The notes beneath the pieces were generated by a model. That model did not search any database. It saw only the letters and a list, made by a program, of their open reading frames with translations, and was not told the origin of the DNA. DNA of 64,000 nt from Molanna angustata (Eukaryota; Arthropoda; Insecta; Trichoptera; Molannidae): assembly GCA_963576475.1 (NCBI GenBank), contig OY754964.1:48992861-49056860 (forward strand), in the 5' to 3' direction. How positions within the stretch are numbered: position 1 is the stretch's first letter; the number at the start of each line of letters is the position of its first letter. Both the position numbers and the translations under genes were made by a program. Shown here in pieces: positions 44,270-56,499 of this stretch.

Positions 44270-44574
44270 AATATCAGTGAATATCTTGACAATATTCGGC
44301 GAAGAAAATCTCAAAATTTGCGTTCTGCATATCGAGAAAAAATATATATGAAAAGCAGTGGTTAAGACAAAAATTTAAGTTTTTTTCTGGGTTCATTTCC
44401 CGGTGGAGACACAGTTCATAAATGTGTTTTCAGTCAGGATCCGTGAGACAAGAGATATAACAAGTCCCCAGAATGTGGCAACTTGTTATTGAGTTCGTGT
44501 TGAATTAATATTTGACAAAGTACTTGTTAGTTATTCGCAACAGAAGCAACACAAAATAAAATACATACATACAT

Positions 44575-44760
44575 GGATGGGTCGATGGCAGAGTGGTTAG
44601 TGCGCTGAGCTTGTAATCCAGTGGTCGCGAGTTCGAATCCTGCCTCGACCGATTTTGTTCACCTATAGCACAAGCATTTATGCTAAATTTAGGGAATGTA
44701 GGAAGATGTACATATTATGTACTTGTTTAACAAGGACATATTCATTTTTTTTATAAAAAA
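44575..44760 (+). mobile_element. SINE-A (tRNA-derived)
   Basis: GGTCGATGGCAGAGTGG and GAGTTCGAATCCTGC give pol III A and B boxes; the loop reads CTTGTAA. The conserved body CACCTATAGCACAAGCATTT and an A/T-rich tail show a SINE rather than a tRNA gene. Confidence 0.82.
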
Positions 44761-44818
44761 AAAATATCGTCATGCCTTGTCCCTCATAGGGTAGGTAGGT
44801 AGAATCGAGCGCCATATT

Positions 44819-44930
44819 TCTTAACACAATCATCGCCTCTTTCCTATCTTAACACACTCATCGCCTCTTTTCTATCTTAGCACACTCATCGGCTCTTTTC
44901 TATTTTAACACACTCATCGCCTCTTTTCTA
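44819..44930. repeat. 28-bp tandem repeat x 4
   Basis: Unit TCTTAACACACTCATCGCCT plus CTTTTCTA, four copies with few substitutions. Confidence 0.85.
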
Positions 44931-45502
44931 TGTCAACGAAACAAAATGAAATTTCTGGGACGGTTGATACACAGCGATTTCCATCGTTGAAAAAAATTCG
45001 TTTAACGAATCGTTCAGGCGAACAGGTTCCAAACAGCCCACATTAAGCTGCATGAAGTAATTTTACCTACCCAAAGTGATGAAACTTTTCAGAGAAAATC
45101 AAATTATCCGAGGCTCGCGTTTTTGCTGCTTTTTTATTAAAAGAGACATTATTTGATTCCGACATTGCGGGCTACTGCTGCTGTGTGACAATAATTATTC
45201 AATTCAATTGTTGGAGGGGACGAAGCAAGAATATATATATATTTCTTGAATTTCAATTACATCATTAAATAGGAGAATATGTAATGAATAGAAATTAGAT
45301 TCCTTTTATTGAAATATTTCTTAAGGACAAATTTATTTGACGAATTTCCACGCACAGAAAAGAACGTAATATTTGAATACTAAGAAAATTTTCATCAACA
45401 AAAAATGATAATAGGTTATTTATTTTTTGTCATGTCTCGATTGAATTTTAAAATATCAATTTATTTTTTGAATGATACTATTGATATTCTATCAAATTAT
45501 AA

Positions 45503-45638
45503 TATTGCCGACCGCCATTGTACAGATGGTAAGCCATTTGCTTCATTTGTGGGCGTCATGATTTCGATCCCCAGAAAAGGAGAAATTTATTAAAATTCAT
45601 TTCTCACGCAAATATTGCTTCTCTGTAAGTCATCATCA
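45503..45638 (+). mobile_element. SINE-C (tRNA-like), diverged
   Basis: GCCGACCGCCATTGTACAG, ATTTCGATCCCCAGAAAAGG and CAAATATTGCTTCTCTG align with 13340-13465. Confidence 0.6.
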
Positions 45639-45639
45639 T

Positions 45640-45895
45640 CAGTCCACAGTCCAGGATGGGCCATGGCCTCTTCAAGGAATCGTCTTCATTGCACCCTATC
45701 CATGGCCTTTTCTCTCCAATTCCGCACACCGGCTATCTAAAGGTCCTTCTCGACTCCATCCATCCATCGTAGTTCGGCCTCCCCACACCTCTTCTTCCCT
45801 CCGGACGTGGTGTGAGGATTCTTTTTGGTGTCTGGTCATCTTCCATACGATGCGCGTGTCCTAACCAGCGGAGCTTCCCTATTTATATTGTTTAG
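45640..45895 (-). mobile_element. LINE C-terminal fragment, RTE-like
   Basis: The minus strand reads KLRWLGHAHRMEDDQTPKRI then RRGVGRPNYDGWM, broken by stops. The GATGATGATG 3' tail is near 45635. Abuts a SINE-C copy. Confidence 0.6.
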
Positions 45896-46794
45896 ACGAT
45901 ATTTGGTTTTTTGAATATGCTGTCACTTGACCTTTAAATTACCCCAACTAAACGAATGACATTGATTGAAGTATCCAAAGCGAGTTGATTATAAAATTTG
46001 TTTGTTGGTGTTTGATGCTTTGAACATCCTAGCGTCACAATACATTCAAGATCTACATATGTCAGATAAAAAAAGCACTTTGGGAGGCATCTCACAGGCA
46101 GGTCGTTTGGATCACAGGGTAACAACTCCCTAAAGGAGTTGGATCAAGTCGACAAAGCGACTTACTATGACCAATGCTTTGGTTGGAGCGGTCATATTAA
46201 GTAGAATGCACTGCCTCCATATGTCTGTAATGCTTAAAGCAAAAGCAATTTCTCAAAAGGACTGTAAACATCTTTATTTCGTAGAGCAGTATTAAACTGA
46301 ACTACCAGCTCCCTTGGACTCATTAAATGGGGCTATCAAAATTCAGATTATTATTTTGTACACGAGTTGCAGCCATTATAAATATATATTCTGCTTTTGT
46401 ATACGAGTTAAAAATCCTTTAAAAAAGAAGTTGAAATTATTTCAATGAAAATCTCAAGTCATCACTCGATAAATGTAATTTGAAAAGCGGAAAAATAAAG
46501 TAGTAAAGTGGGCGTTGTAAAGGAATTTTCATACTAACTAATTAATAATACTTACTGAAGGAAATGGAAAAAGATCAGTGTTAAGGAATGAAATGGAAGG
46601 GAGAAATACTGTAATACTACGCTTGGATTTTTGAAAGCATCAAAGTTCTTCCTTAGAGGAAAATATATTCGCGGGATAATATCATAGGATTATGAAATCT
46701 AAAAATTAATATTATTTAAATAATAAATGATTATCATGCAAGTAAAACTAAATTATATTTTTTATATTATTCTTCTTCTTGTGCCGCTCCTACG

Positions 46795-47085
46795 GACTAA
46801 GACTCATACCGATATTTTTTTACATCAATTTCTCAACGGGTATCATGTAGAGAGTGCACACTGTGAGTTTCGTCGTGATGTGTTTGTATATATGGCGTAC
46901 CTACGGTGTATGGCGTACGGCGTACGGAATTATCCTTTTTGTATCCTCTCTACAGCCTAAACTATAAGTCCGATAGACTTCATATTTACATCATATGTGT
47001 AAAGTGCATAGAGATAGAGCTGATTAGTTTTCCATAGACAAGTTTTATTTCTTCTCTATGATTTTATCTGTCAAAATTTTCAAAA
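46795..47085. mobile_element. Fragment related to the fold-back MITE at 47675
   Basis: TTTTTTACATCAATTTCTCA, CATGTAGAGAGTGCACACTG and GAGTTTCGTCGTGATG match both arms of 47675-48286. CCATAGACAAGTTTTATTTC near 47034 matches 47660. An internal or partial copy. Confidence 0.5.
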
Positions 47086-47269
47086 TGCTCTTACGGTCTG
47101 GAAAATAGAGGTATTATTATACTGCTTAAAATTTTGATACAACAAAATAACACTCATCAAAAATGCATTCAAGGATTGTCAAACTTTAAAGAAAAAAATC
47201 TATGGTTTGTCATATCAGGGTAGAATAAATTTCATATTTGTATGAAAAATGTATATAACAGCAGTAGAA

Positions 47270-47545
47270 TATTTATTTATATAATTTATGTACATGTGTA
47301 CAAAGGCAGGTTTATTGCCATAAGGCAACTTCTTCCAATCAAACCAAGCAACGTGAATTCTCTAAGTTAAATTGGTACAATACTAATATAGTGAGAAATA
47401 AATTGATAATAAATAACATAAAACAGAAAGAAATATAAAAAAATACAAAGAGAAAAAAAAAAATGAAAAGAGAGTTAAAAAAAAAGAATAATAAAAATAA
47501 CACTGATCATAGCAATGAGGAAAAGGAGATTACGGAAGGATATAG
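47270..47545 (-). mobile_element. LINE 3' end, reversed
   Basis: Plus TTTATTGCCATAAGGCAACTTCTTCCA is the reverse of the GGAAGAAATTGCCTAATGGC UTR motif seen at 63220. An A-rich stretch follows. No coding left. Confidence 0.5.
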
Positions 47546-47674
47546 AAGGAATTCAGGAACTATTTGACAAATAAAGTTTTTTTAGTATAATAGCTATAAG
47601 AATAGCTTCTGTAAGGGAAAATTGAGTGATCAACTTCATATTGATATTGTATGTGTCTCTATAGACAAGTTTAC

Positions 47675-48286
47675 TTTTTACTCTCCACTTCTATCTTCCA
47701 AAGGGATACACTGTCTCATACATGATCTTGCTAGTAATGGAATTTTACTTAAAAATTTCTAAACACGTATCACGTAGAAAGTACATACATACTATGAGTT
47801 TCGTGACAATATTTTTGTGTGCATGGTGTACCTACTGTGAAAATTTTTGTCCTCTGGGAATCAAATATTTGTTTAAGAATCTAATAGAAATGTACTTCAT
47901 TAAAATGCATTTAGAGATAGTTAACCTTTCAAGAAGAAAAAATGAACGCTTACTATGGTGTGCAGAGTTTAGTGTTGGCCACAACTCACATTGATAAAAA
48001 ATGAACAGTTGTCTTTGTATGCAAAAATTATCTGCTCAAAATTAATGAATTCCACACACATGCTATCAATATGAAGTTCATTCACCTTTTAGTTTGTGCT
48101 GTACAGAGGTCATTAATTTCATATTTGTGTACAGTTGTGGATTACGGCATATACACAAAAAAATCACTACGAAATTCAAAGTATGCACTCTCTACCTACC
48201 CATAGAGAAATTGATGTAAAAAAATACGCTTAAAAATTGTGAAATCATGACTCTCCGCCATTCCATAGTAGTGGAGAGTAAAAAAA
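47675..48286. mobile_element. Palindromic MITE with TTTTTACTCTCCACT ends
   Basis: Left TTTTTACTCTCCACTTCTAT is inverted at the right as ATAGTAGTGGAGAGTAAAAA. Inner parts also pair: AATTTCTAAACACGTATCAC at the left versus the inverse of ACGAAATTCAAAGTATGCAC at the right. A solo right-end-like trace, TAGTAGTGGAGAGTGAAAA, lies at 12078-12096. Confidence 0.65.
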
Positions 48287-49354
48287 TCAATGTTTTTAAG
48301 GAAATTAATTCAAAATATCAATAAAGCTAGGTTCATTGATTTATGTTTTATTAACATCAAATAGTAACTTCAGTTATCTTTGACGCACGTTTTAAACCAT
48401 TTATTTGGTATAGTAATTTGTAATGTTTTATAGGAATGAGATATTTTATAATATTTTTTTGTGAAAACCAAATTTTTTTAAATATAACTATTTAGCGAAT
48501 ACTCATGTTTTTCTTGTCAATTAAAGGTGAGAAATGGAATTGAAACGGAATATATATTTTTAAGACGATCAGTAACAAAAATAAAATAATTTCTTTTTTC
48601 TTGAAAGAAATCTCAGTGTTTAACGTGAAGGGTACGGATAATATCGATTAATATCGAAATCTACTTTGAGAAACCTTTTTGCCGCCAATTGAAAATCTAA
48701 ATACATCAGAAATTCTCGACAGATTCAGTGGTTCTTGAATATAATCCGTTTAGTCAAGGATATTAATAAACATCCCGTGTTTAATCGCTCGGATAAGGTA
48801 AACAAGCAAGTACACCATTGTGAAACTGTGAATATATTGTCACTTTAAGAGAAAAGGGTACACTGTTTTTTTTTACCACCAAAATGTGTTCATTGTGTTT
48901 ATTTGGGCTAGTTTTTACATTGACCTGGAGTCTGCACGTTTTTTACCAAAGATTTTTCAATTGCCATGATAAATAGCTACATTAAATAATAATGTCCAAT
49001 AGGAGAATTTCGACTGAAAATAGGGGTCGTTGGAGAAGCATCTAGATAGAGGCCAAGGCTCGATCTTGGCTATGAATTTTTGCAAGATTATATCTGTATA
49101 CCTACCTACATTTAAACCAGCAAAGTTCTTCAGAAGTTGATGAGAATATTGTCAAATGGTATTTTTCAAGTTTTTAGAACTGTGTACCTACAAAGTATCT
49201 AGGCACGGTAGCTGTAAACGGTCACAAAGAGCAGCCGGGTTACTCATAAAGTTGATTTAGATTAGATTCAAACTTTAGAAATGCTTTACAAAAAAATATG
49301 ACAATTTCATATTAAACATAGAACTTAAAGAATTTTTATGATTGAATATAGGTA
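48287..49354. other. AT-rich, nothing supportable
   Basis: No coding or structural signal between two fold-back elements. Confidence 0.55.
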
Positions 49355-50041
49355 AAGGGGGGGACTGCTGCCAACGTACCTATGTGGCAATTTGATATAC
49401 CATCATTATTTCTTATCAAATCGTTTTGAAAAAAATAATTTAGATAGTTTGGGTATTCATAAAGAAAAATGTATCTATACTTTTTGATAATGTTCTGTAT
49501 AAATTTTTGTAGAAAAATAATGGCATAGCCCGATTTTCAACGTTTATCTTATATTTTTAATATAATATAAGGCGTAGTTCAACATATTTTTTTTTAAATT
49601 AAAGAAGACAAAAATATCTAGAAAAATACGATGTGACGTTGCATTAATGCTTCAGGTTTAGAAAATAATCATAAAAAACATTTATATTCCATTCAGCGCC
49701 ATTGCGAAATATAAGTTTTATTGGTTTATTAACTTAACCTGATGCATTAATGCAACGTAACATCGTAATTTTCCAGATATTTTGATCTTCTTTAATTTAT
49801 AAAAAAAAATAATGTTCTATACCTTATAGTTTTTTAGAAATCTAAGATAAATGTCAAAAATTGGGGTATGCTTATTATTTTCCTACAAGAATATATACAG
49901 AACATTATTAAAAAATTAAGGTATATTTTTATTTATTAATATCCAAACTAACTAGGTTATTTTTTTTTAAATGATTCGTTTTGTAGTAATGACGCAAATT
50001 CAAATTGAAAAAATAGGTACGTTGGCAGCAGTCCCCCCCTT
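49355..50041. mobile_element. Palindromic fold-back element, copy 1
   Basis: Starts AAGGGGGGGACTGCTGCCAA and ends TTGGCAGCAGTCCCCCCCTT. Pairing runs almost to the centre: TACGATGTGACGTTGCATTA at the left with GCATTAATGCAACGTAACAT at the right. 687 bp, no coding. Copy 2 is at 58691-59375. Target duplication unclear. Confidence 0.85.
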
Positions 50042-50639
50042 AAAATTAGATTATGATGGGTACCGATTTACCTATACATTTTTAGGAGTAAGACAAGATA
50101 AAAACGTATTAAGATCGTGTCAAGGGAAGATATGAGGCTTTGTTGCCAACAATCCCAACAAAAAAGGATTGACACGAATGAAAACTATGTATAGTTCTTA
50201 TAGTTTCTTCAGTTGAACTATTATTAAATTTCATTTGCAATAGTCATGGTAACCCTTGATATATTTTAGTATTGAATTTATCATTTGCATCTCTGTCTGT
50301 CATTTATGTCTTTCACAAATGTGACTTTATTTAACATCAATACATTATATTATATAAATTGTACTCTACAAAATGTAAAGTTTTATCAATCTAAAGTAAT
50401 AAAGCAATCAATATGTTAGTGTGTGTATGTGTGTGTTTGTCTCACGCCTTTTGAAAAACCAAGAGCATCTAAAAATCTAATTTATGTGCGAACGTGTACC
50501 AGTATACCTGATGCAGTGTCACGCTAAAAATAATGCGATTAAAATGCTGAATTTTAAAGATATTTCAATAATTATTTTTTTCATACAAAATTTTCCAAGT
50601 CATATCTGTCAAAAAAGTGTACATTTTGGACGCAAATAT
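50042..50639. other. AT-rich, nothing supportable
   Basis: Only a short GT run (50420-50443). Confidence 0.5.
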
Positions 50640-50765
50640 CTGTTAGTTTAAAAGTTAGAAGTACGTATTTACACGAAAAAAATATATTTTCAAGTATAAC
50701 TTAGCTTTTAAGTGAAAAACATGGTGAATATTTTGTCTAATTATAATGTTTAACTTATTTTTAAA
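50640..50765 (+). repeat. Interspersed repeat 'F' copy
   Basis: TATTTACACGAAAAAAATAT, CAAGTATAACTTAGCTTTTA and GTGAAAAACATGG align with 1045-1150. Confidence 0.5.
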
Positions 50766-51299
50766 GTAAGCGTTTTGTACAAATGTACATATAACCCCGC
50801 CATTTTAATATCTTTTCATACGATATTTAATTTTCCTACCGAATGAATATGTTCTTTAAAATAATATACCTTTGAAATAAATGTGATTATGAAATAATAA
50901 AATGAAACACAAGACATTACAGCAAGTTTTAAGACATATATTGTAAAAGTCTGTTAATTATTAGTAAAGATATAGGCGTAATAAAATTGCATAATTTGTT
51001 TAAAATATTTGATTTTTCTGACAATTTTCATTTTTATGGCATCGAACAAACCAATGTAGGTACCTACATATTCAAAAAATGTCTCCATAACATTTGATAT
51101 TTTTCACATGTTGGAACATGGTTACTATGGTAACGGACACATTCTGATATTCAAATAAAATTTGTTATAAATCGAATTCGAATTAATTTAGAACATCATT
51201 GTAGGTAGGTACCTACATACCTAATACTTACTACTTAAAAACCAAGAATATACTGATTTTGTATAGGAAAATTATTAAACTATTTTAGGTTAACTACAA

Positions 51300-51874
51300 T
51301 ACACATTCAATATACCTACAAACTATTTCCTATAGTGAAATTCTTCTTTTTTCTATGTAGACCTTTGGGTGATTTTTTCTACAAACTATTTCTTGGGGTT
51401 TAAATCTTCTTCCTCTTCTTTTGTGAATTCATTTGGGACAGTTCATAAATAAACTATTTCCTATAGTCTAATTTTTCTTTTTCTTAATTTATGTAGACCT
51501 TGGGTGAGTTTTTATACAAACTATTTCCTATAGTCTAATTCGTCTTCTTCTTCCTTTATGTAGACCTTTTGGTTAGTTTTTAAACAAACTATTTTTAAAC
51601 AAACTATCCTTTAGTCTAATTCTTCGTTTTCTTATTTTATGTAGATGTTGGGTGAATTTTATATAAAATATTTCCTATAGTTCAATTCATCTTCTTCTTC
51701 TTTTATGAAGACATTTTGGTCAGTTTTTTATATAATACATTTCCTAATGTGTAATTCTTCTATTTCATCTTCTATGTAGACCATTGGGTCAGTTTTTATT
51801 ACAAACTATTTGTTATAGTTTTATACTTCTACTTCTTTTTTTATTTAGTCTTTTGGATTAGTTTTATGTCTAAT
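51300..51874. repeat. Degenerate tandem repeat, unit about 75-80 bp
   Basis: Recurrent ACAAACTATTTCCTATAGTC, TAATTCTTCTTCTT, TATGTAGACCTTTTGG and GTTAGTTTTT blocks, seven or so units. The R1-clade LINE at 51890 inserted at its right edge. A further trace lies at 52863-52930. Confidence 0.75.
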
Positions 51875-51889
51875 AGTCTTTTGTAACGA

Positions 51890-52626
51890 TCTGGAAACCC
51901 CTTGATCTGGAAACACAGCGACGAGCTTCAATTCACAACCTGTATAGAGGTCGAAGCTCAATTTTGGGTGGTGTTTCTCTCCCACCTGTAAATTTACCCA
52001 CAGTTCGTGGAGAGATTGAGAACTTGGCCCGGAGTTCTCTTTTAGATGCTTGGCAACGTCGCTGGTCTTCTTCTTCCGTGGGCAGACTGACATTTTTATT
52101 TCTTCCTGATGTGAGGACTCGAATTTTTTCCTCGTGGATTGTTCCCGATTATTGGACCACGCAATTCCTTACTGGACACGGCAGTTTCAAAAGTTATCTC
52201 TTTCGTTTTCACTTATCCGATTCGTCCTCATGTCAGCTTTGTGATAACCCTGAACAGACTTCTGAGCATATCCTATGGGAATGCACTAACTTCTCCGTGT
52301 CAACATTCCGACGAGAACTCTACGACGATGTCCGAGGGAATTTCTTTGGACCCATTGGACATGCGGACCTTGTAGCCACGAAGAGCAACTTTAGGGCTTT
52401 CAAGACTTTCTGTCTTAAATTCGGTGCACTATTATCTTCACTATCACTGAGCAGTGAGCCAGTTGTTTCAACATGATTAGCTCTCTTTGGCACATTAAGT
52501 GCAGTGTCTGCAAGGTTTTAGAGTTCTCCGGACTCTTCGTATGTTCTTTATGTGTTCTTTCAGAGTTTTGCAAGGGGCCGTTATTAGTCCCCATAAGCAG
52601 AACGGGTGGTGGTGGGGGGGAAGAAC
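51890..52626 (+). mobile_element. R1-clade LINE 3' part with 15-bp target duplication
   Basis: AGTCTTTTGTAACGA flanks both sides (51875-51889 and 52627-52641). The open frame 51964-52476 encodes WQRRWSSSSVGRLTFLFLPD, GHGSFKSYLFRFHLSDSSSC, TSEHILWEC and GPIGHADLVATKS, the C-terminal zinc-binding region, to a stop. The 3' UTR ends GGGGCCGTTATTAGTCCCC and GAACGGGTGGTGGTGGG. 5'-truncated and lacking RT. The same family as 3072-3600 and 30595-32610. Confidence 0.9.
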
Positions 52627-52641
52627 AGTCTTTTGTAACGA

Positions 52642-53260
52642 AATATTATAAACAACATGCATACTTGATGAAAATACATAAAAACGAATGGGATGTGACC
52701 AACACTAGAATCTTCTCATTACTTTTGTTCAATCAAATTTACACCATTTATTATATCATCATATATTGCTTAATTTTCAATAACTACACATTTCATTTTG
52801 ATGACAATATATAAAAAATCGGGGTTGTGGCCATTGCTGGATCTTCACAACGTTTATATTCAGATTAAAAACTATTTAACATAGCTTAAGTCTTCTTCTT
52901 CTGTAATGTAGACTTATGTGTCAGTTTTAAGTCTATCAGTTTTATTGTGCAAAACTATAATTAACTATATGCACACTTGACGAAAAATATAAAAACGAAT
53001 GGGATGGGACCAACACTAGAATATTTTCAGTACTTTTGTTTAATCAATTTTTAAACCATTTCCCATCATCCAAAATTACTAAATATTTAAAACACATTAT
53101 TTGCGTTCGATGACAATATATAAAAATAGGGGTTGTGACCAAATCCAAACTCTTTACGACGTTGTCTTTTTATAATAAGTCATATTTAAAATCATTTCCC
53201 ATAGTCCATGCGTGCAGAAATTGTATGTGCTTATATATAAAAGCAAATGGATTGTGGCCA
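52642..53260. repeat. Two-unit repeat of about 311 bp
   Basis: AAAAACGAATGGGATG and GACCAACACTAGAAT recur near 52681 and 52991, and GATGACAATATATAAAAA with GGGGTTGTG near 52800 and 53110. A decayed third trace (AATGGATTGTGGCCATC) is near 53247. Confidence 0.7.
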
Positions 53261-53823
53261 TCACTTTAAGATTTTGCACCGCTTAAACTCAATTAAATTT
53301 CAAACTACTTTTCATACTACGGTTAAAAAAAATTATGTGTGTCAATATTATGTAGGTATATAAATGATTGCTTATTATTCCTTCACTAATTTACATTCTT
53401 GGCCAACGGCGGGACATAAAAGCTAGTAAAATAAATAAAATAGTACAATATTTTCTGAAAAACATTATTTCTTACATAAATTCGATTCGATTTGAGTTTT
53501 ATATCATTCTCATTTGATTCAAATCTTGGTTTCATCGACTGCTTAATCGCTTCATTCCATAATTTATAAAACAAATGTAGGTAACATTGAAAACCACTCT
53601 TTCCGATGCTTTACTTTCAAACCTAACTAACCATTTTTTATATAATATCATTACCTGCCTTTAAATTTGGTGCAAAAAATGGCTAATGGTAAAGGACTTT
53701 CACCTCAAAACATTTAGGTATGAAACCAAACCTTTGTGGTACAGAAGTATCTACATAAATATTTTTGAAAAAAAAATTCGTTCAATTCTCATTTTTTAAG
53801 AAATGATTTTCTTTACGAACATA

Positions 53824-54431
53824 GGGCCGGTATTACAGTCTCAGTTTAAGAGCTTAACTCAAGTTTTACAAAAATATAGCGTATTACAGTGTCCGTTTAG
53901 GCCTAATCTTCCTTCAAATACGTCACTAAAACGACAAATATTTATCTAAACGTTTCTGGCGGATTAAGTACTTAACGGTGAGTTAACTGTCATTTGCTAG
54001 GCAACGCGTGTAGTTTCAGCTTCTATCACTAGAGGCGTTAGGCAACGAGTGTAGTTTCAGTGTTCTATCACTAGATGTGTTAGTTGTATCGACGGTGCCA
54101 CCACACAACAAATCAAACCGACAGCTATATTGAAACGAACATGGGCATTTAAAAGCATTATTTTGGCGAAAAAAATTAAATTTACCATGTTGGATGATAA
54201 AACAATAGTATTTCATGTCGTAGCGTCCCGTTATGTAGTTCGTATTATTTGAGGTTATTTAAAATTTGACAGATAATAACCACAGAAAATGTAAAATATG
54301 TCTATAATTGAAGATTTAGTAACTGACATGTCATATTGCACTGTAATACGGAAATGGATTCAATCTCTCCTTAACATTAATCTTGAGTTTAACAAACTCA
54401 ACGAGTTGAGGGCCGACTGTAATACCGGGCC
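53824..54431. mobile_element. DNA transposon remnant/MITE with GGGCCGGTATTACAGTC ends
   Basis: Left GGGCCGGTATTACAGTCTCA and right GACTGTAATACCGGGCC are inverted. Inner TTAAACTGAG/CTCAAG-type sequence also pairs loosely. The end sequence is like PIF/Harbinger-group elements, but no transposase is present. 608 bp. Confidence 0.75.
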
Positions 54432-54626
54432 GTAGTTACTCAAATATTTTACAACGTTTTTTTTTTATTATTATTAGGCAATTCACACAATATTGTATGA
54501 TTTGTGCCATAATTGTATTCACAGAACACTCAAACTTAAATATAAACAAGACATACACTATGAACAGTATCAAATAAAAGAAAGTCACTTAACACTAAAA
54601 ATAAACATAAAATATCAAAAAGTACA

Positions 54627-55060
54627 TTACAGAAGGATATTATTTTTAACAATAAATTTTATTAGCTTACGATACACATTATTGTTTTTGAGAGCCAGGA
54701 GGTGAGCAACATTAAAAGGTCTAGAGATTACACTAAATTCGTTGTAAAGATTACCAGAAGACTGGATTGGGCACGAAAAGAACAGATGATCCAACGTTTC
54801 TATGTCGGTATTACATTCACATACATCACTATCGACTATTTTAATTTTATTTAAATAACTTGCAATTAGACAGTGACCAATTCTCATGCTACAAATGATT
54901 GAAATTTCTTTTTTTGAAAATTTAACATCGTTATACCAAGGTCTTCTTGGAATGATATTGTTTTGAATGGATTTGTAAAATGATCCTTTGGTTTCAGACA
55001 GCCAATCGGAGTTCCATTGATTCCACATTGAGTTTGTTAAAGAGCGAATCAGATCAGAAT
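54627..55060 (-). mobile_element. LINE C-terminal fragment with open frame
   Basis: A 133-codon minus frame, open to about 55060 upstream, reads WNQWNSDWLSETKGSFYKSI, IIPRRPWYNDVKF, SMRIGHCLIASYLNKI and CECNTDIETLDHLFFSCP. This resembles the post-RT tail of I/Jockey-type LINEs, with a CxC...H...C metal-binding motif. The RT is missing. Confidence 0.7.
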
Positions 55061-55246
55061 TAGGTAAAGAAAAATAACGTTGCTATAATATGTTTTCGAT
55101 CCATATTACTACTACATACAAATTTTAAATTTAGGTAGTTTTTTCAATTTACCTACCTATTCTGATAATAGTCATATCGGGGTAGAGAACCCAACGCCGA
55201 ATAAAATAAGTTCACAATTTATTTTTGTTATTTTTTATTTTTATTA

Positions 55247-56296
55247 TCCAACTGTCGATTTGTTCAGGAGAACTTTGTTCTCTTAACATATCGACAATGT
55301 ATCAAGCCAGAATACGCGAGAATTGTATGGAGAGGTCTACTTTTTTCATGGATTTTCCAACTTTGAAGTCAAAAAACACCAACTTAGAGGCTTCGCAGCA
55401 TATATGTTCCATACACGGATTTACTCAGAATTCGGAGTAGAACATTTCGTGTGTCTGTGTGTGTGTGTGTCTGTGTGTGTGTCTGTGTGTCTGTGTGTGT
55501 GTCTGTGTGTGTGTGTGTCTGTGTGTCCGTCCCCCCCTTATAACTTTTGATCCGCTCAATTTACAGAGCCTAAAATTTCAGAATATATAAACAGTTACAG
55601 GCCTACAAAACTTTTATACTCGGAATTTTGAATTTTTGTTTCAGTCAGGGGTTATCAACTTTTGAATTTTTATTTTATTTTTCCATATATCTCAGAAACC
55701 ATAAACGCTAGAACGCTGAAAATTGGTACAAACATAGACAAATACAAAATCTCAAATTAGTTTTTTCAAAAAAATTCCAGGGTTTCTCAAACATTTTTTA
55801 TTAAGAAAAATATTTTTTTTATGATAAATTTATGAGTTTAACTGCCTATATTTCCAAAACTTTTACAATTATCGAAAAAAGCCGAAACACCCCAACTAGA
55901 TAATTTAATTTTCTATAAAAAATATTAACATTGTAGAAGAAGATCTCAATTTTTTTTTAACAATTTTTTTAAAAATTGAAATTAGTGACGACATCGCTTC
56001 ATACATTTTGTATGGCAGTCGCCTATACACAATATGTAAGAAGACTTAATAGTTTGTTACTTCATCTCCAAACATACATACATACCATCATGCAATTTGC
56101 ATATTCTGGGTAGGAAAAAGGATCTTCTTCCATACTATCCTATCTTGACATACATACCTACATATGTTGTATAGAAAACAAAATATCTGAAAATATTCAA
56201 TAATTTGTATCTATGGGTTTATAGTTTGGTACATATTCTTCAACTATACATACTATCGCTATCGACAGTTGGATCTCATGTGTTACATGCAACTAG
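55247..56296 (+). mobile_element. Helitron/HINE-like element, full-length copy 1 of a head-to-tail trio
   Basis: 1050 bp, TC...CTAG|T, ~95% similar by eye to 32858-33881. Long GT microsatellite at 55449-55530. Short frames across it (such as MYGEVYFFHGF) are shared by all copies and merely track the conserved DNA. Confidence 0.87.
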
Positions 56297-56499
56297 TACA
56301 TTAAACATTTCTATATCATCTCGTACGCTCTCATTTAAGTGACAATCAAGTACTTATTTGAGTTTTTGTGTACCTATACAATCTGCCTTTGTAAAACAGT
56401 AAAATCTTCAAAACGTGGTCGTTCGATTACCAGAGAATTAAAAACGATATTTGTTGACTGATTGTTACAGAAAAAAAGCATTTTTATGTTCCTTAATAA

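Noticed and set aside
44575..44652. tRNA gene (Thr-like) on the plus strand
   Set aside because: A and B boxes are present, but the anticodon stem has mismatches and a conserved SINE body follows, shared with two reversed copies.
55323..55550. Conserved small protein beginning MYGEVYFFHGF, repeated at 32934, 56576 and 57365
   Set aside because: It lies in the HINE-like noncoding element and ends in a GT-repeat-encoded CVCVSVCVSV tail; conservation follows the DNA element.
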